A stretch of 64,000 bases of DNA from Planomonospora sp. ID67723 (GTDB lineage: Bacteria; Actinomycetota; Actinomycetes; Streptosporangiales; Streptosporangiaceae): contig NZ_JABTEZ010000002.1 in assembly GCF_015711605.1 (NCBI RefSeq), positions 310,001 to 374,000 of the forward strand. Reading direction: 5' to 3'. Below, in pieces: positions 33,618 to 43,056 of the stretch. Within the stretch, counting starts at the first letter, position 1, and each line of letters opens with the position of its first letter. The position numbers and the translations under genes are program-made. Under the pieces are notes generated by a model that had not been told where the DNA came from, made no database searches, and saw nothing but the letters and a program-made list of their open reading frames with translations.

Positions 33618-34619
33618 TCACGGCCGGTACCAGAAGCGGCCGTATTCCGCCCAGTCCTCCTCCGTGGCGGCGAAGTCCACATACAGCGCCAGCCCGAACC
33701 GCTCGCGGGGCGTCCCGTGCCCGGTAAGGGCGAGTCTGGCGCCTTCGGCGGAGGTGGCGACGCTCTCGGCGGCGTCGAGCCACGGGACGCCGTGGTCGTG
33801 GTAGGCGGGGGCGCCCAGCAGCAGGGTCTTGTCCTCGGGCACGAGGCCGAGGGCGAGCGTGCCCTGCCGTGCGACGTGGCCGCCGTAGAGCGACCCGAGC
33901 GGGAGGAACGAGTCGTAGGTCATGACCGCGACCTGGTCGACGCGGTTCACGACCTCGCGGAAGTAGTCGCGCAGCCAGTACTTGTCGTGGTCGATGACGG
34001 CACGGGCGGCCGGGCGCATGAGGGGCAGCGGCTCGATCTGCGGGGTCGAGGTGGACAGCACGCCGTCGCCGACGAGCGGACGGGTCCGGTCCAGCAGGTC
34101 GAGGAAGCCCGCGTCGCCGCTGGTGATCGGTTCGAAGTTGTAGTGCACGCCGTCGAACCCGGCGGCCATGATGGCGCGCACGCCGTCGAGCACGCGCTGC
34201 CTGGCGGCCGGGTCGCCGAGGTCGAGGCCGTAGTCGACCTTCTGCCCGAGCCAGGCGGAGACCCGGACCTGCGGTAGCTCGGCCTTCCACCATTTCAGGA
34301 AATTTCCGGCATTCGGGTATTTCGAGGCCGGGAGCTCCCCGCTGAACTCGAAGGGGCCGGCGTGGACGTAGACGTCCTTGATCCCGGTCTCGCGCAGCCG
34401 TACGGCCATCGTCTTCACGTCGGCCTCGGATCTGCGCCCGTCCACCCAGGCGTGGCCCAGCCAGAGGGCGTCGTGGCCGGTGCTCCTGGCCCGGGGCTCG
34501 GGCGTCCCGGCGAACTCCAGCCAGAAGAAGGCGGCGGTCATCGCGGGAAGCGCGAGGAGCGCGGCCACCGCAGCCGCGAGCAGGCGCAGGACTCGCCGTA
34601 CCGTCGTCCTTTTTGTCAT
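33618..34619 (-). CDS. membrane-anchored GH18-like TIM-barrel protein
   Basis: A 333-residue protein with an N-terminal membrane anchor (VLRLLAAAVAALLALPAMTA, about residues 10-29) and an extracytoplasmic domain resembling chitinase-like GH18 barrels: VRVSAWLGQKVDYG, GFDGVHYNFEPIT where GH18 enzymes have DxxDxDxE, and VDQVAVMTYDSFLP. Two of the catalytic acids appear replaced (GVHYNFEP), so it may bind rather than cleave sugar. It has no strong ribosome site. Its relation to rpsT downstream is probably only positional. Confidence 0.65.
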   Translation of the reverse strand: MTKRTTVRRVLRLLAAAVAALLALPAMTAAFFWLEFAGTPEPRARSTGHDALWLGHAWVDGRRSEADVKTMAVRLRETGIKDVYVHAGPFEFSGELPASKYPNAGNFLKWWKAELPQVRVSAWLGQKVDYGLDLGDPAARQRVLDGVRAIMAAGFDGVHYNFEPITSGDAGFLDLLDRTRPLVGDGVLSTSTPQIEPLPLMRPAARAVIDHDKYWLRDYFREVVNRVDQVAVMTYDSFLPLGSLYGGHVARQGTLALGLVPEDKTLLLGAPAYHDHGVPWLDAAESVATSAEGARLALTGHGTPRERFGLALYVDFAATEEDWAEYGRFWYRP

Positions 34620-34829
34620 CCGGACATGTCACCGCGCTCCGCCCGTCCGGGTCAATGCGGGGCGGGCCGTCCGGAAGGGGAGGGCCGAGGGGGAGGGGCG
34701 GCTGCGAGGGTGGCGGGGAGGGCGGTTTCCCCTGCGGGATGAAGCCATCGGCCCTCTCGCTAAACTTGCAAGGAAGATGGCTGGACTTACCAGCTCCTGA
34801 TCACATCAATCCCGTCGAAACGGACACCG

Positions 34830-36668
34830 GTGCGCATTCAGCCTGGCCAGACCGATCCCGCGGTGATCCGCAACTTCTGCATCATCGCGCACATCGACCA
34901 CGGCAAGTCGACGCTTGCCGACCGCATGCTGCAGATCACCGGCGTGGTCGACGACCGTTCCATGCGCGCCCAGTACCTCGACCGGATGGACATCGAGCGC
35001 GAGCGCGGCATCACCATCAAGTCGCAGGCGGTCCGGCTGCCGTGGCAGGTCGGCGAGACCGACTACGTCCTCAACATGATCGACACTCCCGGGCACGTCG
35101 ACTTCACCTACGAGGTCTCCCGGTCGCTCCAGGCGTGCGAGGGCGCGATCCTGCTGGTCGACGCGGCGCAGGGCATCGAGGCGCAGACCCTGGCCAACCT
35201 CTACCTGGCCATGAACGCCGACATGACGATCATCCCGGTGCTCAACAAGATCGACCTGCCCGCCGCCCAGCCGGAGAAGTACGCCGCGGAGATCGCCCAT
35301 CTCATCGGCTGCGAGCCGGAGGACGTGCTGAAGGTCTCCGGCAAGACCGGCGTCGGCGTCCGCGAGCTGCTGGACCACGTGGTCCGGAGCGTGCCGGCCC
35401 CGGTCGGCGACGCCGGGGCCCCGGCCCGCGCGCTGATCTTCGACTCGGTCTACGACACCTACCGCGGTGTGATCACCTACGTCCGGGTCATGGACGGCCA
35501 CCTGGGCAAGCGCGAGCGCATCCTGATGATGTCCACCACCGCCGCCCACGAGACGCTGGAGATCGGCGTCATCTCGCCGGAGCCGAAGATCGCCGACAAG
35601 GGGCTCGGCGTCGGCGAGGTGGGCTACCTGATCACCGGCGTGAAGGACGTCCGCCAGTCGCGGGTCGGCGACACCGTGACCTCCGTCGCGCGCCCCGCCG
35701 TCGAGGCGCTCGGCGGCTACGAGCACCCCAAGCCGATGGTCTTCTCGGGCCTGTACCCCATCGACGGCGACGACTACCCCGAGCTCCGCGAGGCCCTGGA
35801 CAAGCTCCAGCTCAACGACGCCGCCCTGGTCTACGAGCCGGAGACCTCCGCGGCCCTCGGCTTCGGCTTCCGCTGCGGCTTCCTCGGCCTGCTCCACATG
35901 GAGATCGTCCGCGAGCGCCTGGAGCGGGAGTTCAACCTCTCACTGATCTCCACCGCGCCCAACGTGGTCTACCGAGTGATCATGGAGGACGGCAAGGAGG
36001 TCACGGTCACCAACCCGTCGGAGTTCCCCACCGGCAAGGTGGACAAGGTCTTCGAGCCGATGGTGAAGTCGACCGTGCTGGTCCCGTCGGAGTTCATCGG
36101 CGCCATCATGGAGCTCTGCCAGAACCGGCGCGGCAACCTGCAGGGCATGGACTACCTGTCCGAGGACCGCGTCGAGATCCGCTACACCATGCCGCTGGGC
36201 GAGATCATCTTCGACTTCTTCGACCAGCTCAAGTCCCGCACGCGCGGATACGCCTCGCTCGACTACGAGCCCTCCGGTGAGCAGGAGGCCGAGCTGGTCA
36301 AGGTCGACATCCTGCTCCAGGGCGAGGCGGTCGACGCATTCAGCGCCATCGTGCACAAGGACAAGGCGTACGGCTACGGCGTCGAGATGGCCAAGAAGCT
36401 CCGCGAGCTGATCCCCCGGCAGCAGTTCGAGGTGCCGATCCAGGCCGCCATCGGCGCCCGGGTCATCGCCCGCGAGAACATCCGCGCCATCCGCAAGGAC
36501 GTCCTCGCCAAGTGCTACGGCGGTGACATCTCCCGCAAGCGCAAGCTGCTGGAGAAGCAGAAGGAGGGCAAGAAGCGGATGAAGATGGTCGGCCGCGTGG
36601 AGGTCCCCCAGGAGGCCTTCGTCGCCGCGCTGTCCACCGAGTCCTCCACGGACAAGAGCAAGAAGTAG
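34830..36668 (+). CDS. lepA: elongation factor 4 (LepA)
   Basis: LepA is a ribosomal GTPase that assists translation and 30S assembly under stress. The 612-residue protein shows G1 AHIDHGKST, switch [11 protein letters not shown]3 DTPGHVDF, G4 NKIDLP and the LepA-specific C-terminus ([20 protein letters not shown]). GTG 34830 has no strong ribosome site but matches the family N-terminus. The gene is followed by a very strong hairpin. Confidence 0.97.
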   Translation: MRIQPGQTDPAVIRNFCIIAHIDHGKSTLADRMLQITGVVDDRSMRAQYLDRMDIERERGITIKSQAVRLPWQVGETDYVLNMIDTPGHVDFTYEVSRSLQACEGAILLVDAAQGIEAQTLANLYLAMNADMTIIPVLNKIDLPAAQPEKYAAEIAHLIGCEPEDVLKVSGKTGVGVRELLDHVVRSVPAPVGDAGAPARALIFDSVYDTYRGVITYVRVMDGHLGKRERILMMSTTAAHETLEIGVISPEPKIADKGLGVGEVGYLITGVKDVRQSRVGDTVTSVARPAVEALGGYEHPKPMVFSGLYPIDGDDYPELREALDKLQLNDAALVYEPETSAALGFGFRCGFLGLLHMEIVRERLEREFNLSLISTAPNVVYRVIMEDGKEVTVTNPSEFPTGKVDKVFEPMVKSTVLVPSEFIGAIMELCQNRRGNLQGMDYLSEDRVEIRYTMPLGEIIFDFFDQLKSRTRGYASLDYEPSGEQEAELVKVDILLQGEAVDAFSAIVHKDKAYGYGVEMAKKLRELIPRQQFEVPIQAAIGARVIARENIRAIRKDVLAKCYGGDISRKRKLLEKQKEGKKRMKMVGRVEVPQEAFVAALSTESSTDKSKK

Positions 36669-36697
36669 CCGCCGGCCCCGCCCCGCGGGGTCCGCGA

Positions 36698-36748
36698 CGA
36701 CGCCCGGCCCGGTCCAGCGTGGTGCGCTGGACCGGGCCGGGCGTCGTA
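36698..36748. terminator. perfect 23-bp hairpin between lepA and chitinase
   Basis: Arms 36698-36720 and 36726-36748 are exact complements around TGGTG. It lies between convergent genes and should act on both. No T-run. Confidence 0.88.
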
Positions 36749-36758
36749 CGGGGTTCGG

Positions 36759-36783
36759 GCGGGGCCGGGCTCCGGCCCCGCCG
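36759..36783 (-). terminator. second hairpin after the chitinase gene
   Basis: GGCGGGGCCGG (36759-36769) and CCGGCCCCGCC (36773-36783) form an 11-bp stem with a 3-nt loop just beyond the chitinase stop. Confidence 0.65.
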
Positions 36784-36793
36784 GTGGGGGCGG

Positions 36794-38071
36794 CTAGCGC
36801 AGGACGCGGTGGAGCGCCGTGGTGAGCGAGCCCTTGGCGTCGTCCTGGTCGAGGGACCACATCATGGAGCCGCCGAGGCCCTTCAGGCGGATGTAGAGCG
36901 CCTTCTGGGTCACCGTCGCCGGGTCGTCGTAGGACCAGAACTCGTTGCCGTCGTAGAGCCACATGGCGCCCGTGCGCAGGTCGCGGTAGCGCTTGCCGGG
37001 CTTGCCGACCAGGTCCTTGTAGTCCTCGCTGCCGGCCGCCCACTTGCCCTGGGCGGGGCCGGTGCTGGTGCCGTACAGGCCGTTCCTGCCGCCCTTGACG
37101 CCCGTCCAGCCCTGCCCGTAGGCGGGCACGCCGACCACGATCTTCCTGGCGGGGGCGCCGAGCGACAGGTAGTCGCGGACGGTCTGGTCGACGCTGTACA
37201 CGAACTGGTGCGGGTCGCGCTTGTCGGTGAACAGGTTGCCGTTGTGGCCGGTGACCTTCTCCCACGGGCCCTGCAGGTCGTAGCCCTGCAGGTTGCCGAA
37301 GGTGAGGTTCTTGAAGACCTCGCGGACGTCGAAGCCCGCGTCGATCTTCGCCGCGGAGGCGGGGAGGTAGGCGGTGATCTCGCTCTTGGGGTCGTACTCG
37401 TTCATCTGGCGGCGGAGCTCGGCGACGAACAGCGTGAAGTTCTGCTTGTCCTCCGGCCGGATCACGTTGCCCTCGTTGCCCTCGGAGCCGGGCCACTCCC
37501 AGTCGAGGTCGATGCCGTCGAAGACGCCGGCGCCGCTGCCCGCCGGCATGCCGGTCAGGTTGCCCTTGAGCCAGAGGTCGATGCAGGAGGCCGCCAGCTT
37601 GCTGCGGCTCTCGGGGGTGAGGACGGCGTCGGAGAAGTACTTCGAGCCGCTCCACCCGCCGAGCGAGATCAGCGCCTTGAGACCGGGGTGCTTGGCCTTG
37701 AGCTCCTTGATCTGGTTCAGGTTGCCCCTGAGCACCTGGTCGTCGGTGTCGCCGACGCCGTCGACGCTCTTGCCGGCGTCCAGCGGCATGCCCCAGTCGG
37801 CCCAGCTGTCGGCGGACACGCAGGTGCCGTCGGCGCTGACGTTGCCGAAGGCGTAGTTGAGGTGGGTCAGCTTGGCGGCGGCGCCGCTGGTGTCGACGTC
37901 CTTGACGAAGAACTGGCGGCCGTACACGCCCCACTGGATGAAGTAGCCGACCCGCTTGAAGCGGTCGCCCTGGCCGGTCTGGGCCTCGGCGTGGGCGGTG
38001 GCCGGGGCGGCTGCGGCGGCGAGGCCGGCGGCGAGCGTCGCCGCGAGCATCGGCCGGAGAAGTCTCTTCAC
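36794..38071 (-). CDS. secreted family 18 chitinase
   Basis: A 425-residue secreted chitinase. The signal peptide is residues 1-28 (MLAATLAAGLAAAAAPATAH). The GH18 barrel has SLGGWSGS near 136-143 and the catalytic motif D185-G-I-D188-L-D190-W-E192, intact, followed by YDLQGPWE and MWSLDQDD near the end. There is no chitin-binding or fibronectin domain, so it is a single-domain enzyme. GTG 38071 has GGAG five bases upstream. A 27-bp palindrome over its promoter suggests sugar-responsive repression. It is inserted between lepA and hemW, which usually adjoin in this lineage. Confidence 0.95.
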   Translation of the reverse strand: MKRLLRPMLAATLAAGLAAAAAPATAHAEAQTGQGDRFKRVGYFIQWGVYGRQFFVKDVDTSGAAAKLTHLNYAFGNVSADGTCVSADSWADWGMPLDAGKSVDGVGDTDDQVLRGNLNQIKELKAKHPGLKALISLGGWSGSKYFSDAVLTPESRSKLAASCIDLWLKGNLTGMPAGSGAGVFDGIDLDWEWPGSEGNEGNVIRPEDKQNFTLFVAELRRQMNEYDPKSEITAYLPASAAKIDAGFDVREVFKNLTFGNLQGYDLQGPWEKVTGHNGNLFTDKRDPHQFVYSVDQTVRDYLSLGAPARKIVVGVPAYGQGWTGVKGGRNGLYGTSTGPAQGKWAAGSEDYKDLVGKPGKRYRDLRTGAMWLYDGNEFWSYDDPATVTQKALYIRLKGLGGSMMWSLDQDDAKGSLTTALHRVLR

Positions 38072-38098
38072 GGATTCTCCACTGTTCGGGGGGAGGAG

Positions 38099-38125
38099 AA
38101 CTTATAGGAAACTTTCCTTTAAGTT
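38099..38125. promoter_or_regulatory. 27-bp palindrome at the chitinase promoter
   Basis: Two 13-bp arms (AACTTATAGGAAA and its complement with one mismatch) flank a single C. A TATAAG -10 for the chitinase lies inside it (38106-38101, minus strand). The core AGGAAACTTTCCT resembles, from memory, palindromes bound by ROK-family repressors of Streptomyces chitosanase genes (CsnR); this needs checking. Confidence 0.72.
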
Positions 38126-38263
38126 TTTCCGGATCGTAGATCGGGGGCATCTGGCCGTCAACGCCCCTCGTGCGATGTGCTGCATGATGCGCACCGCTTC
38201 GCGGGAAGGCGCGGCGGGCCCCGGCCGTCCCGGGCATCGCGGCGGAAACGGCAGACTTGAGGG

Positions 38264-39478
38264 GTGCCATCCACACTTCCCGACGGCGACCCCGTACCGG
38301 CCTCGGGCGAGCTCCCGGCGAGCGCGCTCGACGGCCTCGGCGGGCGGCCCTTCGGCCTCTACGTCCACGTGCCCTTCTGTGTGACCCGCTGCGGTTACTG
38401 CGACTTCAACACCTACACGGCGTCCGAGCTCGGTCCCGGTGCCTCGCACGCGGACTACACCGCCACCGCCGCGGAGGAGGTACGGCGTGCGCGCGCCGTC
38501 CTCGGCACGGCCGAGCTGCCGGTCGAGACGGTGTTCTTCGGCGGCGGCACCCCCACGCTGCTGCCCGCCCGCGACCTGGTGCGGATCCTGCGCGTGATCG
38601 ACAAGGAGTTCGGCCTCGCCCCCGGCGCGGAGGTCACCACCGAGGCCAACCCCGAGTCCGTGGATCCGGCCTACCTGGCCGAGCTGCGGAGCGGCGGCTT
38701 CACCCGGATGAGCTTCGGCATGCAGAGCGCCCGCGAGCACGTGCTGAAGGTGCTGGACCGCCACCACACGCCGGGCCGCGCGGCGCAGGCCGTACGGGAG
38801 GCCAGGCAGGAAGGGTTCGAGCACGTCAACCTGGACCTGATCTACAGCACGCCGGGGGAGAGCGACGACGACTGGCGGGCCTCGCTGGCGGCGGCGGTCG
38901 AGGCCGGGCCCGACCACGTCTCGGCGTACTCGCTGATCGTGGAGGACGGCACCCGGCTCGCCGCCCGGATCCGGCGTGGGGAACTGCCGATGCCCGACGA
39001 CGACGTGGCCGCCGACCGCTACCTCATCGCCGAGGAGATGCTCACCGCGGCGGGCTTCGGCTGGTACGAGGTGTCCAACTGGGCGACCTCGGAGGCGGGC
39101 CGCTGCCGGCACAACCTGCTCTACTGGACCGGCGGCGACTGGTGGGGCGTCGGCCCCGGCGCGCACAGCCACGTCGGCGGCACCCGGTGGTGGAACGTCA
39201 AACACCCGGCGGCCTACGCCCAGCGCCTGGCCTCGGGGGCCTCGCCCGCGCACGCGCGCGAGGTGCTGACGCCGGAGGACCGCGCGGTGGAGCGGATCAT
39301 GCTGGAACTCCGGCTGTCGGACGGGTTCCCGCTGGCCGAGCTCGCCCGGCCGGTGGTGGTCGCCAGAGCGCTGGCCGACGGCCTGCTGGAGACGGAGGCG
39401 TTCAAGCGCGGCCGCGCGGCGCTCACACTCCGCGGCCGCCTGCTGGCCGACGCCCTGGTGCGCGACCTCGTCAGCTGA
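38264..39478 (+). CDS. hemW: heme chaperone HemW (radical SAM)
   Basis: HemW inserts heme into target proteins; it was long annotated as an oxygen-independent coproporphyrinogen oxidase. The 404-residue protein has the radical-SAM cluster C39-x3-C43-x2-C46 (VPFCVTRCGYC), then VETVFFGGGTPTLL, TTEANPES and NLDLIYSTPGE. The extra fourth cysteine of true HemN (CxxxCxxC-x-C) is absent because Asp47 follows Phe48, supporting HemW. GTG 38264 has CAGACT exactly 6 nt upstream, suggesting a leaderless message. Its 3' end overlaps the next, convergent gene by 8 bp. Confidence 0.93.
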   Translation: MPSTLPDGDPVPASGELPASALDGLGGRPFGLYVHVPFCVTRCGYCDFNTYTASELGPGASHADYTATAAEEVRRARAVLGTAELPVETVFFGGGTPTLLPARDLVRILRVIDKEFGLAPGAEVTTEANPESVDPAYLAELRSGGFTRMSFGMQSAREHVLKVLDRHHTPGRAAQAVREARQEGFEHVNLDLIYSTPGESDDDWRASLAAAVEAGPDHVSAYSLIVEDGTRLAARIRRGELPMPDDDVAADRYLIAEEMLTAAGFGWYEVSNWATSEAGRCRHNLLYWTGGDWWGVGPGAHSHVGGTRWWNVKHPAAYAQRLASGASPAHAREVLTPEDRAVERIMLELRLSDGFPLAELARPVVVARALADGLLETEAFKRGRAALTLRGRLLADALVRDLVS

Positions 39479-40154
39479 CGAAGCGGATGTTCAGCGGATA
39501 GCGGTAGCGCTCTCCCCGGTTGGCCGCGACGGCGGCGACGACCATGAAGATGATCGATCCGATCCAGATCACGGGCATCAGCAGGAAGCCGATCAGGGCG
39601 AACGCCAGCAGAAGCGAGACGAAGTAGGCGATCATCAGGGTGAGCTGGAAGTTGAGCGCTTCGGCCGCCTGCTCCCGGGCGAAGGGGGACTCGTCCTTCT
39701 TCACCAGGTACACCACCAGAGGGCCGACGAAGCCGGTCAGCAGTCCCAGCAGGTGGGCGACCATGGCCATGGTCGTGTCGTCGCTGCCGGGGCGCGGGGC
39801 GGGCGGGCCGTACGACCCGTAGGGGCCGGGCGGGCCGTACGGATCATACGACCCGTAGGGGCCGGGCGGGCCGTACGGATCGTATGACCCGTAGGGGCCG
39901 GAACCATAGCCGTATCCGCCGGCCGGCGGGTGGCCGCCCTGGTAGTAGGGGACGGGCGGGCCGTCCTGGTGACCGCCGTAACCACCCGTGCCGTACGGCG
40001 GGGCGGGCGGCGGATAGGCCTGACCGGGCTGCGTGTACCCCTGGCCGGGCTGGGGGCCGCCGTACCCGGGTCCGGCGTGACCGGGGTGGTCGCCGGACCT
40101 CGTCCGGTCGTCGTCACGGGGCTCGCGCCAGGTTCCGTGGGGGTTCTCGCTCAT
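39471..40154 (-). CDS. DUF4870 membrane protein with repeat-rich N-terminus
   Basis: A 227-residue protein. Residues 1-125 are Gly/Pro/Tyr-rich and disordered, with a 12-residue unit (PYGSYDPYGPPG) in tandem. The C-terminal 100 residues form three or so membrane helices typical of DUF4870 (MAMVAHLLGLLTGFVGPLVV, EQAAEALNFQLTLMIAYFVS). Function is unknown. The ATG overlaps the upstream DUF3097 stop (ATGA) and has GAGGAG before it. Its stop overlaps the end of hemW. Confidence 0.85.
   Translation of the reverse strand: MSENPHGTWREPRDDDRTRSGDHPGHAGPGYGGPQPGQGYTQPGQAYPPPAPPYGTGGYGGHQDGPPVPYYQGGHPPAGGYGYGSGPYGSYDPYGPPGPYGSYDPYGPPGPYGSYGPPAPRPGSDDTTMAMVAHLLGLLTGFVGPLVVYLVKKDESPFAREQAAEALNFQLTLMIAYFVSLLLAFALIGFLLMPVIWIGSIIFMVVAAVAANRGERYRYPLNIRFVS
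39811..39901. repeat. 36-bp tandem repeat in the DUF4870 gene
   Basis: About 2.5 copies of a 36-bp unit, 12 codons each, at 39811-39846, 39847-39882 and 39883-39901. The copies differ by one or two bases, so the array is likely recent and prone to length change. Confidence 0.85.
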
Positions 40155-40984
40155 GCGCTCTCCTCATCCGGCGGCTCGCCGGGAGCCGTCACGAAGTCGA
40201 TCAGTTCCTCGACCGGTCCGAGCAGCTCAGGTTCCAAGTCAGCATATGTCCTCACCGATCCGAGGATGCGGCGCCAGGCGTCGGAGGGCTCCAGCGTCCA
40301 GCCCAGGGCCGCGATGACCCCTTCCTTCCACGGCAGGCCGCGCGGGACGGACGGCCAGGCGGGAATCCCGAGCACCGACGGCTTGACCGCCTGCCAGACG
40401 TCCACGAACGGATGGCCGACGACCAGCACGTGCGGGGACGAGACCCGCGCGGCGATCCGGCTCTCCTTGGACCCGCCGACCAGGTGGTCGACGAGCACCC
40501 CCAGCCGGCGGCCCGGGCCGGGTGCGAACTCCGACACGATCTCGGGCAGCCGGTCGACGCCTTCGAGATACTCCACGACCACGCCCTCGACCCGCAGGTC
40601 GTGCCCCCAGATCTTCTCCACGAGGGCGGCGTCGTGCACGCCCTCGACGTAGATCCGGCTCTCCCTGGCGACCCGGGCCCGCAACCCCTGCACCGCGACG
40701 GAGCCCGAGGCGCTGCGCCCGGGGGTCCCCGGTCCCCGGGGCGCCGGCCGTACCAGCGTCACCACCTCGCCTTCCAGGAGGAACGCGGCGGGATCCAGCG
40801 GGAACACCCGGCGCCGCCCGAAACGGTCCTCCAGCGTGACGGCCTCCTTGTCGCAGGCGACCACCGCGCCGCAGAAGCCGCCCCCGGCGTCCTCCACGAC
40901 CAGATCGAGCTCGGCGGGAACCTGGGGGATCTTCCCCTTGAGGGGTCTGCGCCAGTTCCCGGCCAGCACGTCACGCTCGTACAT
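40151..40984 (-). CDS. DUF3097 family protein
   Basis: A 277-residue protein of a family found in Actinobacteria next to hemW and hrcA. It has an N-terminal beta-rich part (GFCGAVVACDKEAVTLEDRF) and a middle region RIYVEGVHDAALVEKIWGHDLR, in which VEG-xH-DAALVE resembles the start of a Toprim-type fold, followed by GVLVDHL. A nucleic-acid role is therefore possible but unproven. ATG 40984 or GTG 40987 are equivalent starts. It is co-translated with the DUF4870 gene. Confidence 0.85.
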   Translation of the reverse strand: MYERDVLAGNWRRPLKGKIPQVPAELDLVVEDAGGGFCGAVVACDKEAVTLEDRFGRRRVFPLDPAAFLLEGEVVTLVRPAPRGPGTPGRSASGSVAVQGLRARVARESRIYVEGVHDAALVEKIWGHDLRVEGVVVEYLEGVDRLPEIVSEFAPGPGRRLGVLVDHLVGGSKESRIAARVSSPHVLVVGHPFVDVWQAVKPSVLGIPAWPSVPRGLPWKEGVIAALGWTLEPSDAWRRILGSVRTYADLEPELLGPVEELIDFVTAPGEPPDEESA

Positions 40985-41042
40985 CACCGACCCTGCCCTC
41001 TCTCGCCGGAGATCACAGAGGGGACGGTAGCAAACAGGGTGA

Positions 41043-41843
41043 TCATCCGCCGTAGGGTGCGCCCCACGCGCCGCCGGCCGCGGCGGCGAGGCGCTTGCGG
41101 GCGCGGCTCCGCTTGACCAGCACGACGATCGTGACGACGACGGCCAGGAGGAAGCCGACGAGCGGCACCACGACCAGCAGCACGACGCTGCCCGCCACCG
41201 CCCCGGCGCTCAGCTCCTTGCCCACGCCGAAGCGGGCGTCGCCCCCGCCGTCGACGGTGCAGACGACCTTGTACTCTCCGGCCTGCGCGGCGCCGAACCG
41301 CAGGGCCAGCTCCCAGGTGACCCCGTCCGCGCCGGCGACGGTGATCTGCGCGTTCGGCCGCTCCAGCCGGCCCACGGGGGAACCCTCGGGGAAGCCGCAC
41401 TCGAACTTGGTCCCCGCGACCGCGGAGACGTAGACGGCGGGCTTGTTCGCCTCGTCCGCCGGGTCGAACCGCACCGTCATGGACTCGCCGGGGGCGTGCG
41501 AGGCCGCCGGGGCCGCGTCGGTGATCGCCCCGAAGAGGCCCCCGACGGAGCCGCCGACGCCGACGACCACGGCGAGCACCGCGACCAGCCAGGCGCCGAC
41601 GATCCAGCCGATGCCCGGCCGCACCTTCGGCGACGGGCCCTGGGGGGCGCCGTAACCGGGAGGGGTGTAGTCGTAGGAGGGGGCGGCGGGCTGCTGGCCG
41701 TACTGCTGGCCGTACGGCTGCTGACCGCCGTACGGCTGCTGGCCGTACGGCTGGTGGCCGCCGTAGGGCTGGTTCTGGGGGGCGCCGTAGCCGGGCACAC
41801 CGGGGCCGGTGTTACCCGGAGGGGTTCCGAAATTGTGGGACAT
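41043..41843 (-). CDS. proline/glutamine-rich membrane protein of unknown function
   Basis: A 266-residue protein. Residues 1-75 are Gly/Pro/Gln/Tyr-rich (GGHQPYGQQPYGGQQPYGQQ). A membrane segment lies near 78-100 (IVGAWLVAVLAVVVGVGGSVG), then an exported domain of about 110 residues with two Cys, and a second membrane segment near 220-247 ending in a basic tail. No family recognised. It lacks a ribosome site, but CAGACT lies exactly 6 nt before the ATG, indicating a leaderless message. It is divergent from hrcA. Confidence 0.8.
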   Translation of the reverse strand: MSHNFGTPPGNTGPGVPGYGAPQNQPYGGHQPYGQQPYGGQQPYGQQYGQQPAAPSYDYTPPGYGAPQGPSPKVRPGIGWIVGAWLVAVLAVVVGVGGSVGGLFGAITDAAPAASHAPGESMTVRFDPADEANKPAVYVSAVAGTKFECGFPEGSPVGRLERPNAQITVAGADGVTWELALRFGAAQAGEYKVVCTVDGGGDARFGVGKELSAGAVAGSVVLLVVVPLVGFLLAVVVTIVVLVKRSRARKRLAAAAGGAWGAPYGG

Positions 41844-41947
41844 GTGGCAAGTCTGCAGCCTGTCGCTTGTTTACTGATAGCAGTTGACTTAACGCCTGCT
41901 TGGATCCTCGTCCGGGCCGTGTTATCGCACCCTCCGGGCGGGAGCCG

Positions 41948-41979
41948 TACACTTGGCACTCGGGAACACAGAGTGCCAG
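41948..41979 (+). promoter_or_regulatory. hrcA promoter with CIRCE element
   Basis: TTGGCACTC (41953-41961), nine bases, then GAGTGCCAG (41971-41979): the CIRCE inverted repeat with one mismatch between arms. A -10 TACACT (41948-41953) abuts it, so transcription starts inside CIRCE and HrcA would repress its own operon. Confidence 0.93.
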
Positions 41980-42030
41980 ACCTGGCGTTTTCCGTTCGAG
42001 CGCGCAGGTGCTGGCAGGGAGGTGAGCACG

Positions 42031-43044
42031 TTGGTCGACGACCGTAAGCTCGCGGTGCTCCGTGCCATCGTCGAGGACTACGTCTCCACCAACGAGCCGG
42101 TGGGCTCCAAGGCGCTCGTCGAGCGGCACAACCTGGGCGTCTCACCGGCGACGATCCGTAACGACATGGCGGTTCTGGAGGAGCAGGGCTACATCGCCCA
42201 GCCCCACACCAGCGCGGGCCGGGTGCCCACCGACAAGGGTTACCGGCTGTTCGTCGACCGCCTCTCACAGGTCAAGCCGCTGTCGGGCGCGGAGCGCAGG
42301 GCCATCGAGTCCTTCCTGGCCGGCGCGGTGGACATCGACGACGTCGTGACGCGCACGGTGCGGCTGCTGGCGCAGCTCACCCGGCAGGTCGCCGTCGTGC
42401 AGTACCCCACGCTGACCAGCTCCACGGTCCGGCACGTCGAGCTGGTCCCGCTGAACGAGCGCCGGCTGATGTTCGTGCTGATCACCAACACCGGCCGGGT
42501 CGAGCAGCGCGTGGTCGAGCTGCCCGACGCGGTGGACGAGGCCCGGGTCGCCCACCTGCGCGCCATGCTCAACGCCTGCCTGGACGGCTGCGGCCTCACG
42601 AGCGTCCCGGACAAGGTCGCCGACCTGCCCGAGCGGCTTCCGGCGGAGGACCGGCCGCTGGCGGCCACGATCCTGTCGGTTCTGCTGGAGTCCCTGGTGG
42701 AGCGGCAGGATGAGAAGATCGTCATCTCCGGGGCCGCCAACCTCGCCGGAGCCGACTTCACCGTCGGGCTGCGCGACGTGCTGGAGGCCCTGGAGGAGCA
42801 GGTCGTGCTCATGCGCCTGCTCGGTGAGACCTCCGACCTGTCCGCGCTGACCGTGCGGATCGGCTCGGAGAACCCCTATACCGGACTGCGTGGCACATCG
42901 ATCGTGGCCGCCGGATACGGTTCGGGGGACAAACAACTGGCCCGGCTCGGTGTGCTGGGGCCGACACGAATGGACTACCCGGTCACGATGGGCGCCGTGC
43001 GCGCGGTGGCACGCTACGTCAGCCAGATCCTGGCTGCATCCTAA
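42031..43044 (+). CDS. hrcA: heat-inducible repressor HrcA
   Basis: HrcA represses heat-shock genes by binding CIRCE, assisted by the GroE chaperonin. The protein has the winged helix ([58 protein letters not shown]) and the inserted dimerising domain. I prefer TTG 42031 (337 residues), which has GGGAGG eight bases upstream and matches the usual N-terminus; GTG 42022 adds three residues. It heads hrcA-dnaJ-rsmE, a standard actinobacterial order, with CIRCE in its promoter. Confidence 0.95.
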   Translation: MVDDRKLAVLRAIVEDYVSTNEPVGSKALVERHNLGVSPATIRNDMAVLEEQGYIAQPHTSAGRVPTDKGYRLFVDRLSQVKPLSGAERRAIESFLAGAVDIDDVVTRTVRLLAQLTRQVAVVQYPTLTSSTVRHVELVPLNERRLMFVLITNTGRVEQRVVELPDAVDEARVAHLRAMLNACLDGCGLTSVPDKVADLPERLPAEDRPLAATILSVLLESLVERQDEKIVISGAANLAGADFTVGLRDVLEALEEQVVLMRLLGETSDLSALTVRIGSENPYTGLRGTSIVAAGYGSGDKQLARLGVLGPTRMDYPVTMGAVRAVARYVSQILAAS

Positions 43045-43056
43045 GAGGTCGACTAA

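Noticed and set aside
34620-34829. tRNA or small RNA before lepA
   Set aside because: No cloverleaf or CCA-like end could be folded by eye.
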